Positions 41,057 to 54,066 are shown, numbered from the stretch's first letter. The stretch: DNA of 64,000 nt from Acidobacteriaceae bacterium dw_441 (GCA_018449715.1 JAAVVA010000004.1:310001-374000), one strand, 5' to 3'. The notes: generated by a model from the sequence alone, not told the origin. Translations and numbers: made by a program.

Positions 41057-42331
41057 ATGGGCGGAGCAACAGGTGGAGTGCCAGTTGGAGTAACAGCCGC
41101 GATGGTGAGTCCAGCCGGGCAGTTGAGGTCGGCCGTGGGACGGTTTGGAGTCTACGGCGGGCGGTACGTGCCCGAGACCCTGATGGCCGCGCTTGAAGAG
41201 CTGGAGGCGGCTTATGCGGAGGCGCAGAAGGACCCGGCCTTCCAGGCGGAGCTGGACGATCTGCTGCACAACTACTGCGGTCGGCCTACGCCGCTCTACT
41301 ATGCGAAGCGGCTGAGCGAGAACCTCGGTGGCGCGAAGATTTACTTCAAGCGCGAAGACCTTCTCCACACCGGAGCGCACAAGATCAACAACGCTCTCGG
41401 GCAGGGGCTGCTGGCGCAGCGCATGGGCAAGAAGCGCATCATCGCCGAGACAGGTGCGGGCCAACACGGCGTTGCCACGGCGACGGTCTGCGCTCTGCTG
41501 GGCATGGAGTGCGTGATCTACATGGGCGAAGAGGACATGCGCCGGCAGGAGCCGAACGTCTACCGGATGCGCCTGCTGGGCGCGGAGGTGCGCGGCGTCT
41601 CGGCGGGGTCGGCGACCCTGAAGGACGCAATCTCCGAGGCGATGCGCGACTGGGTCACGAATGTTCGCTCGACCTTTTATATTCTCGGCTCGGCGCTGGG
41701 GGCGCATCCTTACCCGATGATGGTGCGCGACTTTCACCGCGTCATCAGCAGAGAAGCGAAGAAGCAGATTCTCGAGCAGGAGGGCAAGCTGCCTACGGCG
41801 ATTGTCGCCTGTGTGGGCGGCGGATCGAATGCGATTGGAGCCTTCTACGAGTTCATCGATGACGCCAATGTGCAACTGATCGGTGTCGAGGCCGGTGGCC
41901 GCGGAACCGCGGTGGGAGAGCACGCTGCGCGCTTCATGAAGAACGGCGGCGGAAGCCCCGGAGTGCTGCAGGGAACGTACAGCTACGTGTTGCAGGATGA
42001 GGCGGGGCAGATCGCCCTGACGCACTCGGTGAGCGCGGGGCTGGACTATGCGAGCGTCGGGCCGGAGCACGCAATGCTGCACGACTCGGGCCGCGCGACC
42101 TACACGCTGGCTACCGATGATGAGGCTCTGAAGGCGGTCGTCACGCTGGCGCGGACGGAGGGAATCCTTCCCGCGCTCGAGAGCGCGCACGCGGTAGCCG
42201 AGGCGATCAAGCTGGCTCCGAAGATGGCGAAGACGGATGTGCTGATGGTGAATCTCTCGGGTCGCGGCGATAAGGACATGGGGATTCTGGTGAAGGAGCT
42301 TGACCTGAAGCGTGTGGAGGCGAAGGGATAG
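41057..42331 (+). CDS. trpB: Tryptophan synthase beta subunit
   Basis: TrpB joins indole and serine to form tryptophan with pyridoxal phosphate. The ATG at 41057 (AGCAGGAAG upstream) gives 424 residues; a TTG at 41021 is inside the terminator and is not the start. Lys109 in [13 protein letters not shown] is the PLP lysine; [13 protein letters not shown] and [10 protein letters not shown] (phosphate-binding) are standard. It is TrpB1 type and is followed by trpA with one intervening base. Transcription is probably governed by the upstream leader. Confidence 0.98.
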   Translation: MGGATGGVPVGVTAAMVSPAGQLRSAVGRFGVYGGRYVPETLMAALEELEAAYAEAQKDPAFQAELDDLLHNYCGRPTPLYYAKRLSENLGGAKIYFKREDLLHTGAHKINNALGQGLLAQRMGKKRIIAETGAGQHGVATATVCALLGMECVIYMGEEDMRRQEPNVYRMRLLGAEVRGVSAGSATLKDAISEAMRDWVTNVRSTFYILGSALGAHPYPMMVRDFHRVISREAKKQILEQEGKLPTAIVACVGGGSNAIGAFYEFIDDANVQLIGVEAGGRGTAVGEHAARFMKNGGGSPGVLQGTYSYVLQDEAGQIALTHSVSAGLDYASVGPEHAMLHDSGRATYTLATDDEALKAVVTLARTEGILPALESAHAVAEAIKLAPKMAKTDVLMVNLSGRGDKDMGILVKELDLKRVEAKG

Positions 42332-42332
42332 G

Positions 42333-43094
42333 ATGCCGATCGAGTTCAAGAAGAAGCCGGGCCTGGTGGCCTATCTGACCGCTGGCGATCCTGACCTTGC
42401 CACGACACGCGATATCGCGCTGGCCGCGATTGACAACGGCGCCGACGTGATCGAACTGGGCGTGCCGTTCAGCGATCCGCTGGCCGATGGCCCTGTCATT
42501 CAGAGGGCCAGCGAGCGTGCGGTTGCGAAGGGTACGACGCTGACCGATGTACTCGCACTGGCGAAGGAGATTCGCGCGGCGCGTCCGCAGGCCGGGCTGA
42601 TTTTGTTCAGCTATCTGAACCCCGTGCTGCGGCTTGGGATGAAAGACTTCTGCGCTCGTGCGGCAGAGGCGGGAGCCGACGGCGTTCTGTTGACCGACAT
42701 GATCGTCGAGGAGGCCGGGGAATATCTCGAAGCGATGAACGCGAATAAGCTGGCCCCGGTCTTCCTGGCCGCGCCGACCAGCCCGGACGTTCGGCTGAAG
42801 GCGATTGCGGAGGCCTCGCAGGGGTTTGTTTATGCGATCTCTCGCGTGGGAATCACAGGCACGCAGTCCAGCCTGACCGGGGACGCCTCGCAGGTGGTCA
42901 CGCGGCTGCGGCAGTTTACCGAGCTGCCCATTGCGGTGGGCTTCGGCATCTCGAACGCGCAGCACGTCCGCGCCGTGGGAGAGTTCGCCGATGCCGCTGT
43001 GGTCGGCAGCGCGCTGGTGCAGCTGATCGAGAAGACTCCGCGAGGGCAGGAAGCCGAGGCGGTCGGAAGATTCGTGGCGGAGCTGCGGGGATGA
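42333..43094 (+). CDS. trpA: Tryptophan synthase alpha subunit
   Basis: TrpA cleaves indole-3-glycerol phosphate and passes indole to TrpB. The 253-residue TIM-barrel protein starts at 42333, one base after the trpB stop; an upstream frame start at 42312 would overlap trpB. Catalytic Glu41 (ELGVPFSDP) and Asp52 (ADGP) keep the 11-residue spacing of E. coli Glu49/Asp60. VGITGTQ and GFGISNAQH are the phosphate sites. Linked with trpB as one unit. Confidence 0.98.
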   Translation: MPIEFKKKPGLVAYLTAGDPDLATTRDIALAAIDNGADVIELGVPFSDPLADGPVIQRASERAVAKGTTLTDVLALAKEIRAARPQAGLILFSYLNPVLRLGMKDFCARAAEAGADGVLLTDMIVEEAGEYLEAMNANKLAPVFLAAPTSPDVRLKAIAEASQGFVYAISRVGITGTQSSLTGDASQVVTRLRQFTELPIAVGFGISNAQHVRAVGEFADAAVVGSALVQLIEKTPRGQEAEAVGRFVAELRG

Positions 43095-43215
43095 AGCCCG
43101 CGCTCCAGCACGAAGATGGGCCGCGAAAAGCGCTGATTTCGCCCATTTATTATGGTTTGAACCCAAATAACCGGCAGCGATGGCCCGATGGCCCGCTGCA
43201 GCGTGAGGACATTCG

Positions 43216-43473
43216 ATGGAGATCTCTGACTGGAGGCGAAAGATCGATGAACTGGATGAGCAGATCGTTCGCCTTATCAACCAGCGCGCCGAGGCCGCAA
43301 AGGCCATCGGCCAGCTCAAACAGAAGGACACGTTGCCCGTCTACGAGCCGCAGCGCGAAAAGGTCGTCTTCGATCACGTGCGCGGCGCGAACCAGGGGCC
43401 TCTTTCGGACACCGAGCTGATCCACATCTACGAGCGCATTATCGACGTGATGCGTTCGCTGCAGAAGAAGTAA
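43216..43473 (+). CDS. AroQ-type chorismate mutase
   Basis: An 85-residue all-helical chorismate mutase. The family pattern is WRRKIDELDEQIVRLINQRAEAAKAIGQLK, then PVYEPQREKVVFDHV and ELIHIYERIIDVMRSLQ. It converts chorismate to prephenate, the branch to phenylalanine and tyrosine. The single domain is not fused to a dehydratase or dehydrogenase here. The tyrA gene lies two genes downstream. A 121-base gap separates it from trpA. Confidence 0.94.
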   Translation: MEISDWRRKIDELDEQIVRLINQRAEAAKAIGQLKQKDTLPVYEPQREKVVFDHVRGANQGPLSDTELIHIYERIIDVMRSLQKK

Positions 43474-43554
43474 GGCTGGACGAAGACCGCGCCAGCCGGG
43501 GTTTTCAGTTATTTGTAACTAATTTGGTTTCATATAAGAAAGCGAACGAAGACG
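43474..43554 (+). other. Hairpin and possible promoter between chorismate mutase and DAHP synthase
   Basis: GGCTGG (43474-43479) pairs with CCAGCC (43492-43497), followed by GGGGTTTTCAG, and a TATAAG lies near 43535. A small palindrome, AGTTA-TTTG-TAACT (about 43507-43520), is between them. It may partly terminate one transcript and start the next; both readings are weak. Confidence 0.35.
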
Positions 43555-44574
43555 ATGATCGTAGCGATGCAGGACGCGGCAACCGAAGAACAGATACAGG
43601 GAGTCATCGAACGGATGGTGGAGCTTGGCTTCAACGTTCATCGCACCACCGGAGCCGCCCAGACGATACTGGCGGGCGTGGGCAAGCCGGACCACTTCGA
43701 TGTGGCCGAGTTCAAGGTGCTCGAAGGCGTTCACGATGCCTACCGTATCTCGTCGCCCTACAAGCTGGCGGGCCGCAGCTTCCGTCCTGAGGGTACGAAG
43801 ATCACCTTCCCCAACGGCGTGGTCGTCGGCGGCGAAGAGGTGATCGTGATGGCGGGTCCCTGCTCGGTCGAGTCGCGTGGGCAGATTCTCGAGAGCGCGC
43901 AGGCTGTGGCGAAGGCGGGCGGAAAGTTCCTTCGCGGCGGAGCCTTCAAGCCGCGCAGCTCGCCGTACAGCTTCCAGGGCATGGGCATCGAGGGCCTGAA
44001 GCTGATGCGCGAGGTCGCCGACGAGACCGGCCTGCTGGTCATCACCGAGGTCATGGAGATCTCGCAGATCGAGCCGATGCTGCCTTACGTCGACTGCTTC
44101 CAGATCGGAGCGCGCAACATGCAGAACTTCAACCTGCTGCGCGAGCTGGGACACATCCGCAAGCCTTGCCTTATGAAGCGCGGAATTGCCGCTACTATCG
44201 AAGAGGTTCTGCTGAGCGCCGAGTACATTCTTTCGGGCGGCAACTACGACCTGATGCTCTGCGAGCGCGGCATCCGCACCTACGAGACGGCGACGCGCAA
44301 CACGATGGACATCTCCGCGATCCCGGTGCTGAAGAAGCTGACGCACCTTCCGGTGCTGGCCGATCCTTCGCACGGTGTCGGTATCCGTGAGTTTGTTCCG
44401 GCGATGGCGCTGGCTTCGGTAGCGGCGGGTGCGGACGGTCTTCTGATGGAGATGCACCCGAATCCGGAAAAGGCGATGAGCGACGGAGCGCAGAGCATGT
44501 ATCCGGAGCAGCTTGAGCATCTGGTGGCGCAGTTGAAGCAGCTTGCTCCCGTGGTCGGGCGTTCGGTGAAGTAA
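43555..44574 (+). CDS. aroF: 3-deoxy-7-phosphoheptulonate synthase (DAHP synthase, type I-beta)
   Basis: This enzyme catalyses the first step of the shikimate pathway: phosphoenolpyruvate plus erythrose 4-phosphate give DAHP. The 339-residue protein has an N-terminal ferredoxin-like regulatory domain (about 1-75, VHRTTGAAQTILAGVGK) as in the Thermotoga type, so feedback control is expected. The catalytic barrel has AGPCSVES (metal-binding Cys), GGAFKPRSSPYSFQG and LADPSHGVG. It sits between chorismate mutase and tyrA in one direction. Confidence 0.97.
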   Translation: MIVAMQDAATEEQIQGVIERMVELGFNVHRTTGAAQTILAGVGKPDHFDVAEFKVLEGVHDAYRISSPYKLAGRSFRPEGTKITFPNGVVVGGEEVIVMAGPCSVESRGQILESAQAVAKAGGKFLRGGAFKPRSSPYSFQGMGIEGLKLMREVADETGLLVITEVMEISQIEPMLPYVDCFQIGARNMQNFNLLRELGHIRKPCLMKRGIAATIEEVLLSAEYILSGGNYDLMLCERGIRTYETATRNTMDISAIPVLKKLTHLPVLADPSHGVGIREFVPAMALASVAAGADGLLMEMHPNPEKAMSDGAQSMYPEQLEHLVAQLKQLAPVVGRSVK

Positions 44575-44589
44575 GGAAAGGCTGGCAGC

Positions 44590-45450
44590 GTGATAGAGCG
44601 CGTACTCATTGTCGGGACGGGGTTGATCGGGGCATCGGTCGGCCTGTCCCTGCGCGCCTCCGGGTTTTCGGGCCGCATCGATGGCTGGGACCAGAGCACG
44701 CTGGAGGTGAACGCTGCGGTGCAGATGGGTGCGCTGGACGGTGCTGCGGGCAACCAGTGGGGCGCGATGGAGCTGGCACGGCAGGCGGATGTAATTGTGC
44801 TGGCGGTCCCGGTGCTCGCCATCAAGGACTGGATGCAGGGGCTGGCGGAGGTCACGGGGCCGGACCAGCTGATCACTGACGTTGGCAGCACGAAGCTCGA
44901 AATTGTGGAGCTTGCCCGGACGCTTTTCGGAGGCCAGGAGAAGGCGGTTTTTCTCCCCGGTCATCCGATGGCGGGCAAGGAGTCTGGCGGCGCGATGCTG
45001 GCTGAGGCGACGCTCTTCAACAACGCGATGTGGCTGTTCACGCCGGCGTCTGCAGAGTCTTCGGAGCTTGAGAAGGAGTGGCGAAGCTGGGTCGGCTTCT
45101 TCGGCGCGCGCACGATGGACATGGACCCTGCGCGGCACGACGAGATGTGCGCGTGGGTAAGCCATCTTCCGCAGATGCTTTCAACCGCGCTGGCGGCTCT
45201 GCTGGAAGATCGCTTCGGCGATGCGCCTGAGATTGCGGCCATCGGTGGCCGTGCGTTGCGCGAGACGACGCGGCTGGGCGCGAGCCCTTACAGCATGTGG
45301 CGCGATGTTGCGCTGACCAACACCACTCCGATTGCCGATACATTGCTTGCGCTCGAACAGAGACTGGCCCATGTGCGAGAGAACCTGCGCACGCCGGAGC
45401 TGCGCGAGGAGTTTTCGCTGGCCAATAAGTTTCGGGCGCGGCGGCAGTGA
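44590..45450 (+). CDS. tyrA: Prephenate dehydrogenase
   Basis: TyrA makes 4-hydroxyphenylpyruvate from prephenate for tyrosine. The 286-residue protein starts at a GTG (44590) with AAGGAAAGG upstream. The NAD motif is IVGTGLIGASVG (GTGLIG, 9-14), and the active-site His lies in LPGHPMAGKESGG. The C-terminal helical domain includes RALRETTRLG. It begins 15 bases after the DAHP synthase stop, so the two are co-transcribed. Confidence 0.96.
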   Translation: MIERVLIVGTGLIGASVGLSLRASGFSGRIDGWDQSTLEVNAAVQMGALDGAAGNQWGAMELARQADVIVLAVPVLAIKDWMQGLAEVTGPDQLITDVGSTKLEIVELARTLFGGQEKAVFLPGHPMAGKESGGAMLAEATLFNNAMWLFTPASAESSELEKEWRSWVGFFGARTMDMDPARHDEMCAWVSHLPQMLSTALAALLEDRFGDAPEIAAIGGRALRETTRLGASPYSMWRDVALTNTTPIADTLLALEQRLAHVRENLRTPELREEFSLANKFRARRQ

Positions 45451-45528
45451 AGCGGTAGAGAGATCAAGTCCCTCCGCTGCGCTTTTCGCTCCGGTTGGGA
45501 CGAGAGAGAAGTTAAGAGGAGAGACACT

Positions 45529-46764
45529 TTGAGTTCGACGGAACAGGCAGCCAGCATCATCAGTCTTGCCGATGTGGTGGCAGCGCGCGAGCGGCTGAAC
45601 GGCGCGATCTACTACACCCCCTGCGCGCATTCGCAGGTGCTTTCGGGCCTGACGGGCCAGCAGGTTTATCTGAAGCTCGAAAACCTGCAGATGACCGGGG
45701 CCTTCAAGGAGCGCGGCGCGTTGAACCGTCTCGCGCTGCTGACGCCCGAGGAGGAGTCCCGCGGCGTGGTCGCGGCGAGCGCGGGAAACCATGCGCAGGG
45801 CGTGGCGTATCACGCGACCAAGCGCGGCATTCGTTCGATCATCGTGATGCCGATTCAGACGCCGCTGGTGAAGGTGACGGCGACGCGCAACTTCGGCGCG
45901 GAGGTTGTGCTGCACGGAGCCAACTACGACGATGCCTACGAAGAAGCCCGCCGCATCTGCACCGCGCAGAACATGACCTTCATCCATCCCTTCGACGATC
46001 CGGCGGTGATGGCGGGGCAGGGAACGATTGCGCTGGAGCTGCTGGAGCAGGTGCCTGATCTTGAGGCCGTGGTGGTTCCGATTGGCGGCGGCGGTCTGAT
46101 CGGCGGCATCGCGTGCGCGATCAAGGAGTCGAACCCGAAGATCAAGGTCATTGGCGCGCAGACCTCGCGGCTGCCTTCGATGGCGGTTGCGGTGGAGCAG
46201 CATCATCCGGTGACGATTCCTCCGGCGACGACGATTGCCGATGGTATCGCTGTGCGGCGAGCGGGCGACGTGACCCTGCCGGTGATCGAGCGGTACGTCG
46301 ATGAGATTGTCACGGTCGATGAGGATGAGATCGCATCGGCGATTCTGACTCTGCTGGAGCGCGAGAAGACGCTGGCCGAGGGCGCGGGAGCGGCGGGACT
46401 GGCGGCTCTGTTGCAGAGGAAGACCTCGCTGAACGGCGAGAAGACGGTGGTGATCGTGGGCGGCGGCAACATCGACGTCACGCTGCTGTCGCGTATCATC
46501 GAGCGCGGTCTGGTGCAGGACGGCCGTATGATCCGACTGCGGATTCATCTGCTGGACAAGCCGGGTGCTCTGGCCGAGCTGACGAAGCTGATCGCGCATC
46601 ATCGCGTGAATATCGTGGACACGCTTTACAATCGCGCTTACTACGGCGTGAACCTTGGCGACACGACCATCGACATCACACTTGAGACGCGCGGGCGCGA
46701 ACAGGTGGAGCAACTGCTGGGCGCGCTCGATGAGGGCGGATACACCTACTCGCGGGTGCTCTAG
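45529..46764 (+). CDS. ilvA: Threonine ammonia-lyase (threonine dehydratase) with C-terminal ACT domain
   Basis: The enzyme deaminates threonine to 2-oxobutyrate for isoleucine synthesis. The 411-residue protein has the PLP lysine Lys60 in TGAFKERGALN, and PIGGGGLIGGIA as the phosphate-binding glycine loop. An ACT-like domain (about 330-411, RLRIHLLDKPGALAELTKLIAHHRVNIVD) suggests feedback control. It is shorter than E. coli IlvA and has a single ACT. The start is TTG at 45529 with AGAGGAGAG upstream. It follows tyrA by 78 bases; whether they share a transcript is unclear. Repeat copy B lies after the stop. Confidence 0.94.
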   Translation: MSSTEQAASIISLADVVAARERLNGAIYYTPCAHSQVLSGLTGQQVYLKLENLQMTGAFKERGALNRLALLTPEEESRGVVAASAGNHAQGVAYHATKRGIRSIIVMPIQTPLVKVTATRNFGAEVVLHGANYDDAYEEARRICTAQNMTFIHPFDDPAVMAGQGTIALELLEQVPDLEAVVVPIGGGGLIGGIACAIKESNPKIKVIGAQTSRLPSMAVAVEQHHPVTIPPATTIADGIAVRRAGDVTLPVIERYVDEIVTVDEDEIASAILTLLEREKTLAEGAGAAGLAALLQRKTSLNGEKTVVIVGGGNIDVTLLSRIIERGLVQDGRMIRLRIHLLDKPGALAELTKLIAHHRVNIVDTLYNRAYYGVNLGDTTIDITLETRGREQVEQLLGALDEGGYTYSRVL

Positions 46765-46789
46765 AGAGCTGCTTTCTGTCGTGGAGTAA

Positions 46790-46949
46790 ATGATCGGGTG
46801 CCCCATCCTTCGGCGCAGTTTTATCGCGACGAAGGATGGGATGAAGCCCGTTTGTACCGGCACGAAGCTCTTTTCTTCCTGATACGAAGATTATGCATCC
46901 CACCCTTCCCGACGATAAAACCGTCAGGAAGGATGGGGCACCCGATCAT
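46790..46949. repeat. Nested-palindrome intergenic repeat, copy B (best preserved)
   Basis: A 160-base element. The arms at 46790-46810 and 46929-46949 are 21 bases each and exact reverse complements; they share GGGTGCCCCATCCTT with copies A and C. Inside, CCTTCG and CGAAGG close a left hairpin with loop TTTTATCG; the right hairpin is CCTTCCCGACG-ATAAAAC-CGTCAGGAAGG. It fills the gap between the converging ilvA and ddl genes. Confidence 0.92.
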
Positions 46950-46978
46950 TTGTGGAGGCTCGGAAGAAGGCCGTCCTG

Positions 46979-48073
46979 CTAGCTGCGGGAGAACTGCGTC
47001 TGCAGCTTTTCTACGTGACGCTCGACGGCGAGCTCGATAAGGCGATCGATGAGCTTCTTGTAGGGAAGGCCGGTGGCTCCCCACAGCTTGGGGTACATGC
47101 TGATGGAGGTGAAGCCGGGAAGGGTGTTGATCTCGTTGAGGAAGATGCGCGCCTTCTTGCCCTTCTTCGCCGGTTCCATCAGGAAGTCCACGCGGGAGAG
47201 GCCGGCGCAGTCGCAGGCCTTGAAGGCCGCGACGGCCATCTGGCGGATCTGCTTCGATTCGGCGACGGTGAGCTTGGCCGGGATGATCGGTACGCTCGAA
47301 TCGGAGACGTACTTGGCCTCGTAGTCGTAGAACTCGGCTCCGGGGACGATCTCGCCGACGACGGAGGCCTCGGGCGTGTCGTTGCCGAGCACGGCGACCT
47401 CAAGCTCGCGGGGCTTGGCTCCGGGACCGCCGACGCCCTGCTCGATGATGAGCTTGCGGTCGAAGCTGGCGGCCTCGTTCATGGCGCGGGCAAGCTCCGA
47501 GCGGTCGTGGACCTTGCTGATCCCGACCGACGAGCCGAGGTTTGCGGGCTTCACGAAGACCGGGTACTTCAACGCGGCTTCAATCTTTTTGGTGCAGGCG
47601 CGCGGGTTGGCGCGCCACTCGCTGCGCAGGAGCGAGATCCACGGCGTCTGCGGCAGACCGGCGGCAGCGAAGAGCTGCTTCATCGCCACCTTGTCCATTC
47701 CTGCGGAGGAACCGAGGACGCCGGAGCCGACGTACGCGAGGTCGGCCAGCTCGAAGAGGCCCTGGATGGTTCCGTCCTCTCCGAAGGTTCCGTGCAGCAC
47801 GGGGAAGATGACATCGAGGTCGAGGCCTTCGTTCGGGACGGGAGAGAGCGCGATGGGCTCGCTCTTTTTGGCTGCGGAGAGCGGCTGGCCGGTGAGCAGC
47901 GCCTGCGCGTTGTCGCCCGTGACCCAGCGGCCTTCCTTGGTGATGCCGATGGGGACGACCTCGTATTTGCGTTTATCGATGGCCTTGAGGATCGATGCGG
48001 CGGAGAGGAGCGAGACCTCGTGCTCGCCGGAGCGTCCGCCGAAGAGGATTCCGATGCGCTGCTTTTTCTTCAT
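46979..48073 (-). CDS. ddl: D-alanine--D-alanine ligase
   Basis: Ddl makes the D-Ala-D-Ala dipeptide of peptidoglycan in the cytoplasm with ATP. The ATG at 48073 gives 364 residues and [25 protein letters not shown], the family start. The frame extends to 48274 and an ATG at 48094 gives seven extra residues. The ATP-grasp blocks are [42 protein letters not shown] and [18 protein letters not shown], with Asn-Glu metal ligands. It is the long form with an insertion, like E. coli DdlA. It diverges from the following GT2 gene. Confidence 0.96.
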   Translation of the reverse strand: MKKKQRIGILFGGRSGEHEVSLLSAASILKAIDKRKYEVVPIGITKEGRWVTGDNAQALLTGQPLSAAKKSEPIALSPVPNEGLDLDVIFPVLHGTFGEDGTIQGLFELADLAYVGSGVLGSSAGMDKVAMKQLFAAAGLPQTPWISLLRSEWRANPRACTKKIEAALKYPVFVKPANLGSSVGISKVHDRSELARAMNEAASFDRKLIIEQGVGGPGAKPRELEVAVLGNDTPEASVVGEIVPGAEFYDYEAKYVSDSSVPIIPAKLTVAESKQIRQMAVAAFKACDCAGLSRVDFLMEPAKKGKKARIFLNEINTLPGFTSISMYPKLWGATGLPYKKLIDRLIELAVERHVEKLQTQFSRS

Positions 48074-48251
48074 TTCTCTTTCAGTCTCCGACATGCAGAG
48101 GAGGATTGGTGGGGAAGTTTCGCGAGGTACATGCGAATGTACCCCTTCGGGTGTCGTTTCGCCGCCCCATTTTTGGGGCAGGTTAGAGCGATCTAAAACA
48201 ATCCGGTTCACGTTGGCTGGCGGATTGCCGAAGAAGCGAGTGGAGGAGTAC

Positions 48252-49589
48252 GTGCCAACTATCGGACTTTCCATGATCGTGAAGAACGGTGGCGAGGACC
48301 TTCGGGCCTGCCTGAATAGTGTTCGCGGAATCGTCGACCAGATCGTGATTGCGGATACGGGATCGACGGATCAGACAGCCGAGATCGCGAAAGAGTTCGG
48401 GGCGACGGTCGTGCCCTGCGTGTGGAACGACCACTACGCCGATGCCAGGAATGTCGCGCTGGCTCCCATGACGACGGACTGGGTGCTGGTGCTCGACGCC
48501 GACGAGGAGCTTTCGCCCGAGGCCGCGGCGGCGCTGCCGGAGCTGGTAGCGAACGCGCCCGCGGAGATGGGAGGGTATCAGCTCACGATCCGCAACTACG
48601 CGAAGATGGTCTTTGCCGGGGTGATGGGGTCGCTGGGACACGCGAATACGGACACGTACGAGCGGGCGAAGGAGGCTCGAACCTACTCCGAACACATGCT
48701 CTGCCGCCTGTTTCGCCGCCACCCGCAGGTCTATTACCGCAACCGCCTGCACGAGGTGGTGGAGCTGCAGATTCTGGCCTCAGGGATGACCTGCGTGCCT
48801 CTGCCGTTGCTGATCCTGCACTACGGAACGATGGTGGACCAGTCAAGCTACGACACCAAGCAGCATCGCTACTACCGGATTCTGAAGAAGGCGATCGAGG
48901 AGTCGCCTGAACTTTCGCACCTTTGGGTGCAGCTGGCGGTGACCGAGCGGAGCACCTACAGCAACGTGGACGCGGCCATCGAGTGTGCTCGAAAGGCGGT
49001 TGCAGTCAACCGCTTCGAGTACGACGGGTGGTGGCTGCTGGCCGGTTATCTCGGGGAAAAGAAAAGGCACGAGGAGGCTATCGACGCTCTCACGCGCCTG
49101 CCCGAGAGCGGTGACTGGGGCATCATGAAGGAGCGTGCGATGGGGGACAACCTGCACGACCTGGGGCGCTTCAAGGAGGCGCGAACCAGCTACATGCTGT
49201 GTCTGGAACGGGCCAGGAGAGCTTCGAAGCCTCTGCCGGCGGAGTTCCTGGCAATCATCGAGAGCAGGATCGGGTATACGGAGGTGCGGATCGGGATGAA
49301 GACGGTTGGGTTCCGCAAGCTCATCCACGCAAGGGACGAGACCCCGATGGTGCTGTCGAACCATGAACGCCTGATGAAAGCCTACGTTGCGGTCGCGGAC
49401 GACCGTCACGCCGCCGAGGCTGCGGAGACGGCGCTGCAATACTGGGAGAGCGAGCAGCTTTACCGCCGGGCGGCGGCACTGCTGCTTCGGGTGAAGGAGA
49501 CGGAGCGGGCGCAGAGGTTGATTGAGGACGGGATGAGGAAGTTTCCTGCTTCGGAGTCGCTCAGGGTAATGGCGCACGCCGCGCTGTGA
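48252..49589 (+). CDS. GT2 glycosyltransferase with C-terminal helical/TPR repeats
   Basis: The start is GTG at 48252 with GGAGGA just before it, giving 445 residues. The frame is open much further left (to 47376), but that part is antisense to ddl. The N-terminal GT-A domain has [32 protein letters not shown] and LVLDADEE, the DxD site. From about 230 onward the chain is helical and repeat-like ([51 protein letters not shown]), fitting TPRs. Such proteins are often called SPBc2-type or TPR glycosyltransferases; targets are unknown. Confidence 0.9.
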   Translation: MPTIGLSMIVKNGGEDLRACLNSVRGIVDQIVIADTGSTDQTAEIAKEFGATVVPCVWNDHYADARNVALAPMTTDWVLVLDADEELSPEAAAALPELVANAPAEMGGYQLTIRNYAKMVFAGVMGSLGHANTDTYERAKEARTYSEHMLCRLFRRHPQVYYRNRLHEVVELQILASGMTCVPLPLLILHYGTMVDQSSYDTKQHRYYRILKKAIEESPELSHLWVQLAVTERSTYSNVDAAIECARKAVAVNRFEYDGWWLLAGYLGEKKRHEEAIDALTRLPESGDWGIMKERAMGDNLHDLGRFKEARTSYMLCLERARRASKPLPAEFLAIIESRIGYTEVRIGMKTVGFRKLIHARDETPMVLSNHERLMKAYVAVADDRHAAEAAETALQYWESEQLYRRAAALLLRVKETERAQRLIEDGMRKFPASESLRVMAHAAL

Positions 49590-49673
49590 GTTGTTGGGGA
49601 GGGCTGTGTGTGACCTTTCGCGACCGGCAGAGCCAGTCCTTCCAGGTGGTTAGGGAAGCTGCTGCGATCGAGG

Positions 49674-49913
49674 CTAAGCTGTGACGGCCAGCTCAGGCTC
49701 GGTCGCAGCCTGCTTCCACTCGCCGAGGGAGCGGCTGAGCAGCGCCGCAGCGCAGCCTTCACCGCAGAGGACGACGATGTCATCGCTCTTGGCAAGCTTC
49801 CAATCCCAGGGCATAAAGGTGATTCCGGAGGGAGTCACCGAGGCGAGGACCCAGTGGTTCGTGGACTTTTTCTGGACCCCGCACAGGCACGTATATACGG
49901 GTATGACTGCCAT
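49674..49913 (-). CDS. Small Cys-containing protein of unknown function
   Basis: A 79-residue protein. AAGGAGG sits 7 bases before the ATG at 49913, strong evidence for a real gene. The pairs YTCLCG (near residue 9) and LCGEGCA (near 50) could bind one zinc. Between them is a Trp-rich strand (WVLASVTPSGITFMPWDW). I do not recognise a family. It is leftward, and the AAA-like gene lies about 230 bases upstream in the same direction. Confidence 0.75.
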   Translation of the reverse strand: MAVIPVYTCLCGVQKKSTNHWVLASVTPSGITFMPWDWKLAKSDDIVVLCGEGCAAALLSRSLGEWKQAATEPELAVTA

Positions 49914-50141
49914 TGGACTGCCTCCTTTCTTCGACCGGGTGGGAGAGACACAGATGCGCCCGATGGGTCGAGGAGAGACCGGGTATCGCCAGTTTTACTG
50001 TCGATTGTCCGATACCCTATGGGACGCCAGAATACGTCCGCGAGTTCTCCGGCCGTTAAAAACTTTTTGTTAATTTGGCGCTGCAAACTGGGTTGCACTG
50101 TTAATGGTGCAGAGGGAGTCTCGGCTACTGGCTATTCCTTG
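49914..50141. other. Gap upstream of the small Cys protein gene
   Basis: 228 bases between the small Cys protein and the AAA-like gene, both leftward. Probably contains the promoter of the Cys protein gene. No hairpin or repeat stands out. Confidence 0.3.
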
Positions 50142-53621
<3,480 letters not shown>

Positions 53622-54066
53622 CTTCTTTTATCTCCGAGGGAACGCGCCGTGCGCGCTGGTTAAGAGGCCTGGAGCTGCCCGGGCAGCCCTGGTCCGACGG
53701 AAAAGCGTACCGAGATTACGGCAAAGCGTGTCTGACAATTACGCAAAGCGTATCAGGGATTCGTAACAGGGATTGTAGAGGAATGAGATAAAGGATGGGT
53801 TCAGCGTCCGCGGTCAGGCCGACCGTGGCGATAGCGCTTGAGAAGTGGACCGTGTCCTGCCATCAGGTTCATTTTACGGCCACGGTTCGGGCAGTCTCAA
53901 GTGCTTCCGCGGGGGAGAAGCCGGTTTTGAACCGGGAGCGATGCAGTTTAAGGAAAAAAGATGTATAGACGAAGAGGCTTTAAGTTGAGGGTAAAAACGC
54001 ATCTCATGGAGGTAAGTGGGGTTTGTAAAGATGTGTAAGGGTAGTTGAGGAGTTAGAGGAAGCAGG
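53622..54066. other. Intergenic region between divergent acnA and the WXXGXW lipoprotein gene
   Basis: A 445-base gap, the longest here without a gene. It holds three evenly spaced AAAGCGT sites (53702-53708, 53723-53729, 53745-53751) on the acnA side. The right part (about 53800-54066) is free of convincing ORFs; a small antisense ORF near 53874-54083 is unlikely to be real. The segment near 54040-54066 carries AGAGGAAGCAGG, the ribosome site of the next gene. Confidence 0.45.
53702..53751 (-). promoter_or_regulatory. Three helically phased AAAGCGT repeats upstream of acnA
   Basis: AAAGCGT occurs at 53702, 53723 and 53745, spacings of 21 and 22 bases, two turns of DNA. The last two are within near-identical ATTACG(G)CAAAGCGT units. 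They lie about 80-130 bases before the acnA ATG. Such evenly phased sites look like an operator for an oligomeric regulator; the regulator is unknown. Confidence 0.45.

Noticed and set aside
43519-45165. A 548-codon leftward ORF over DAHP synthase and tyrA
   Set aside because: It covers two clear genes in full on the other strand and is Arg/His/Leu-rich without domains, a GC-bias shadow.
45181-46863. A 560-codon leftward ORF over ilvA
   Set aside because: Antisense to a conserved gene; no family features or start signals.
47376-48251. Long 5' extension of the TPR glycosyltransferase frame
   Set aside because: This part is antisense to ddl; the GTG at 48252 with GGAGGA fits the GT2 domain start.
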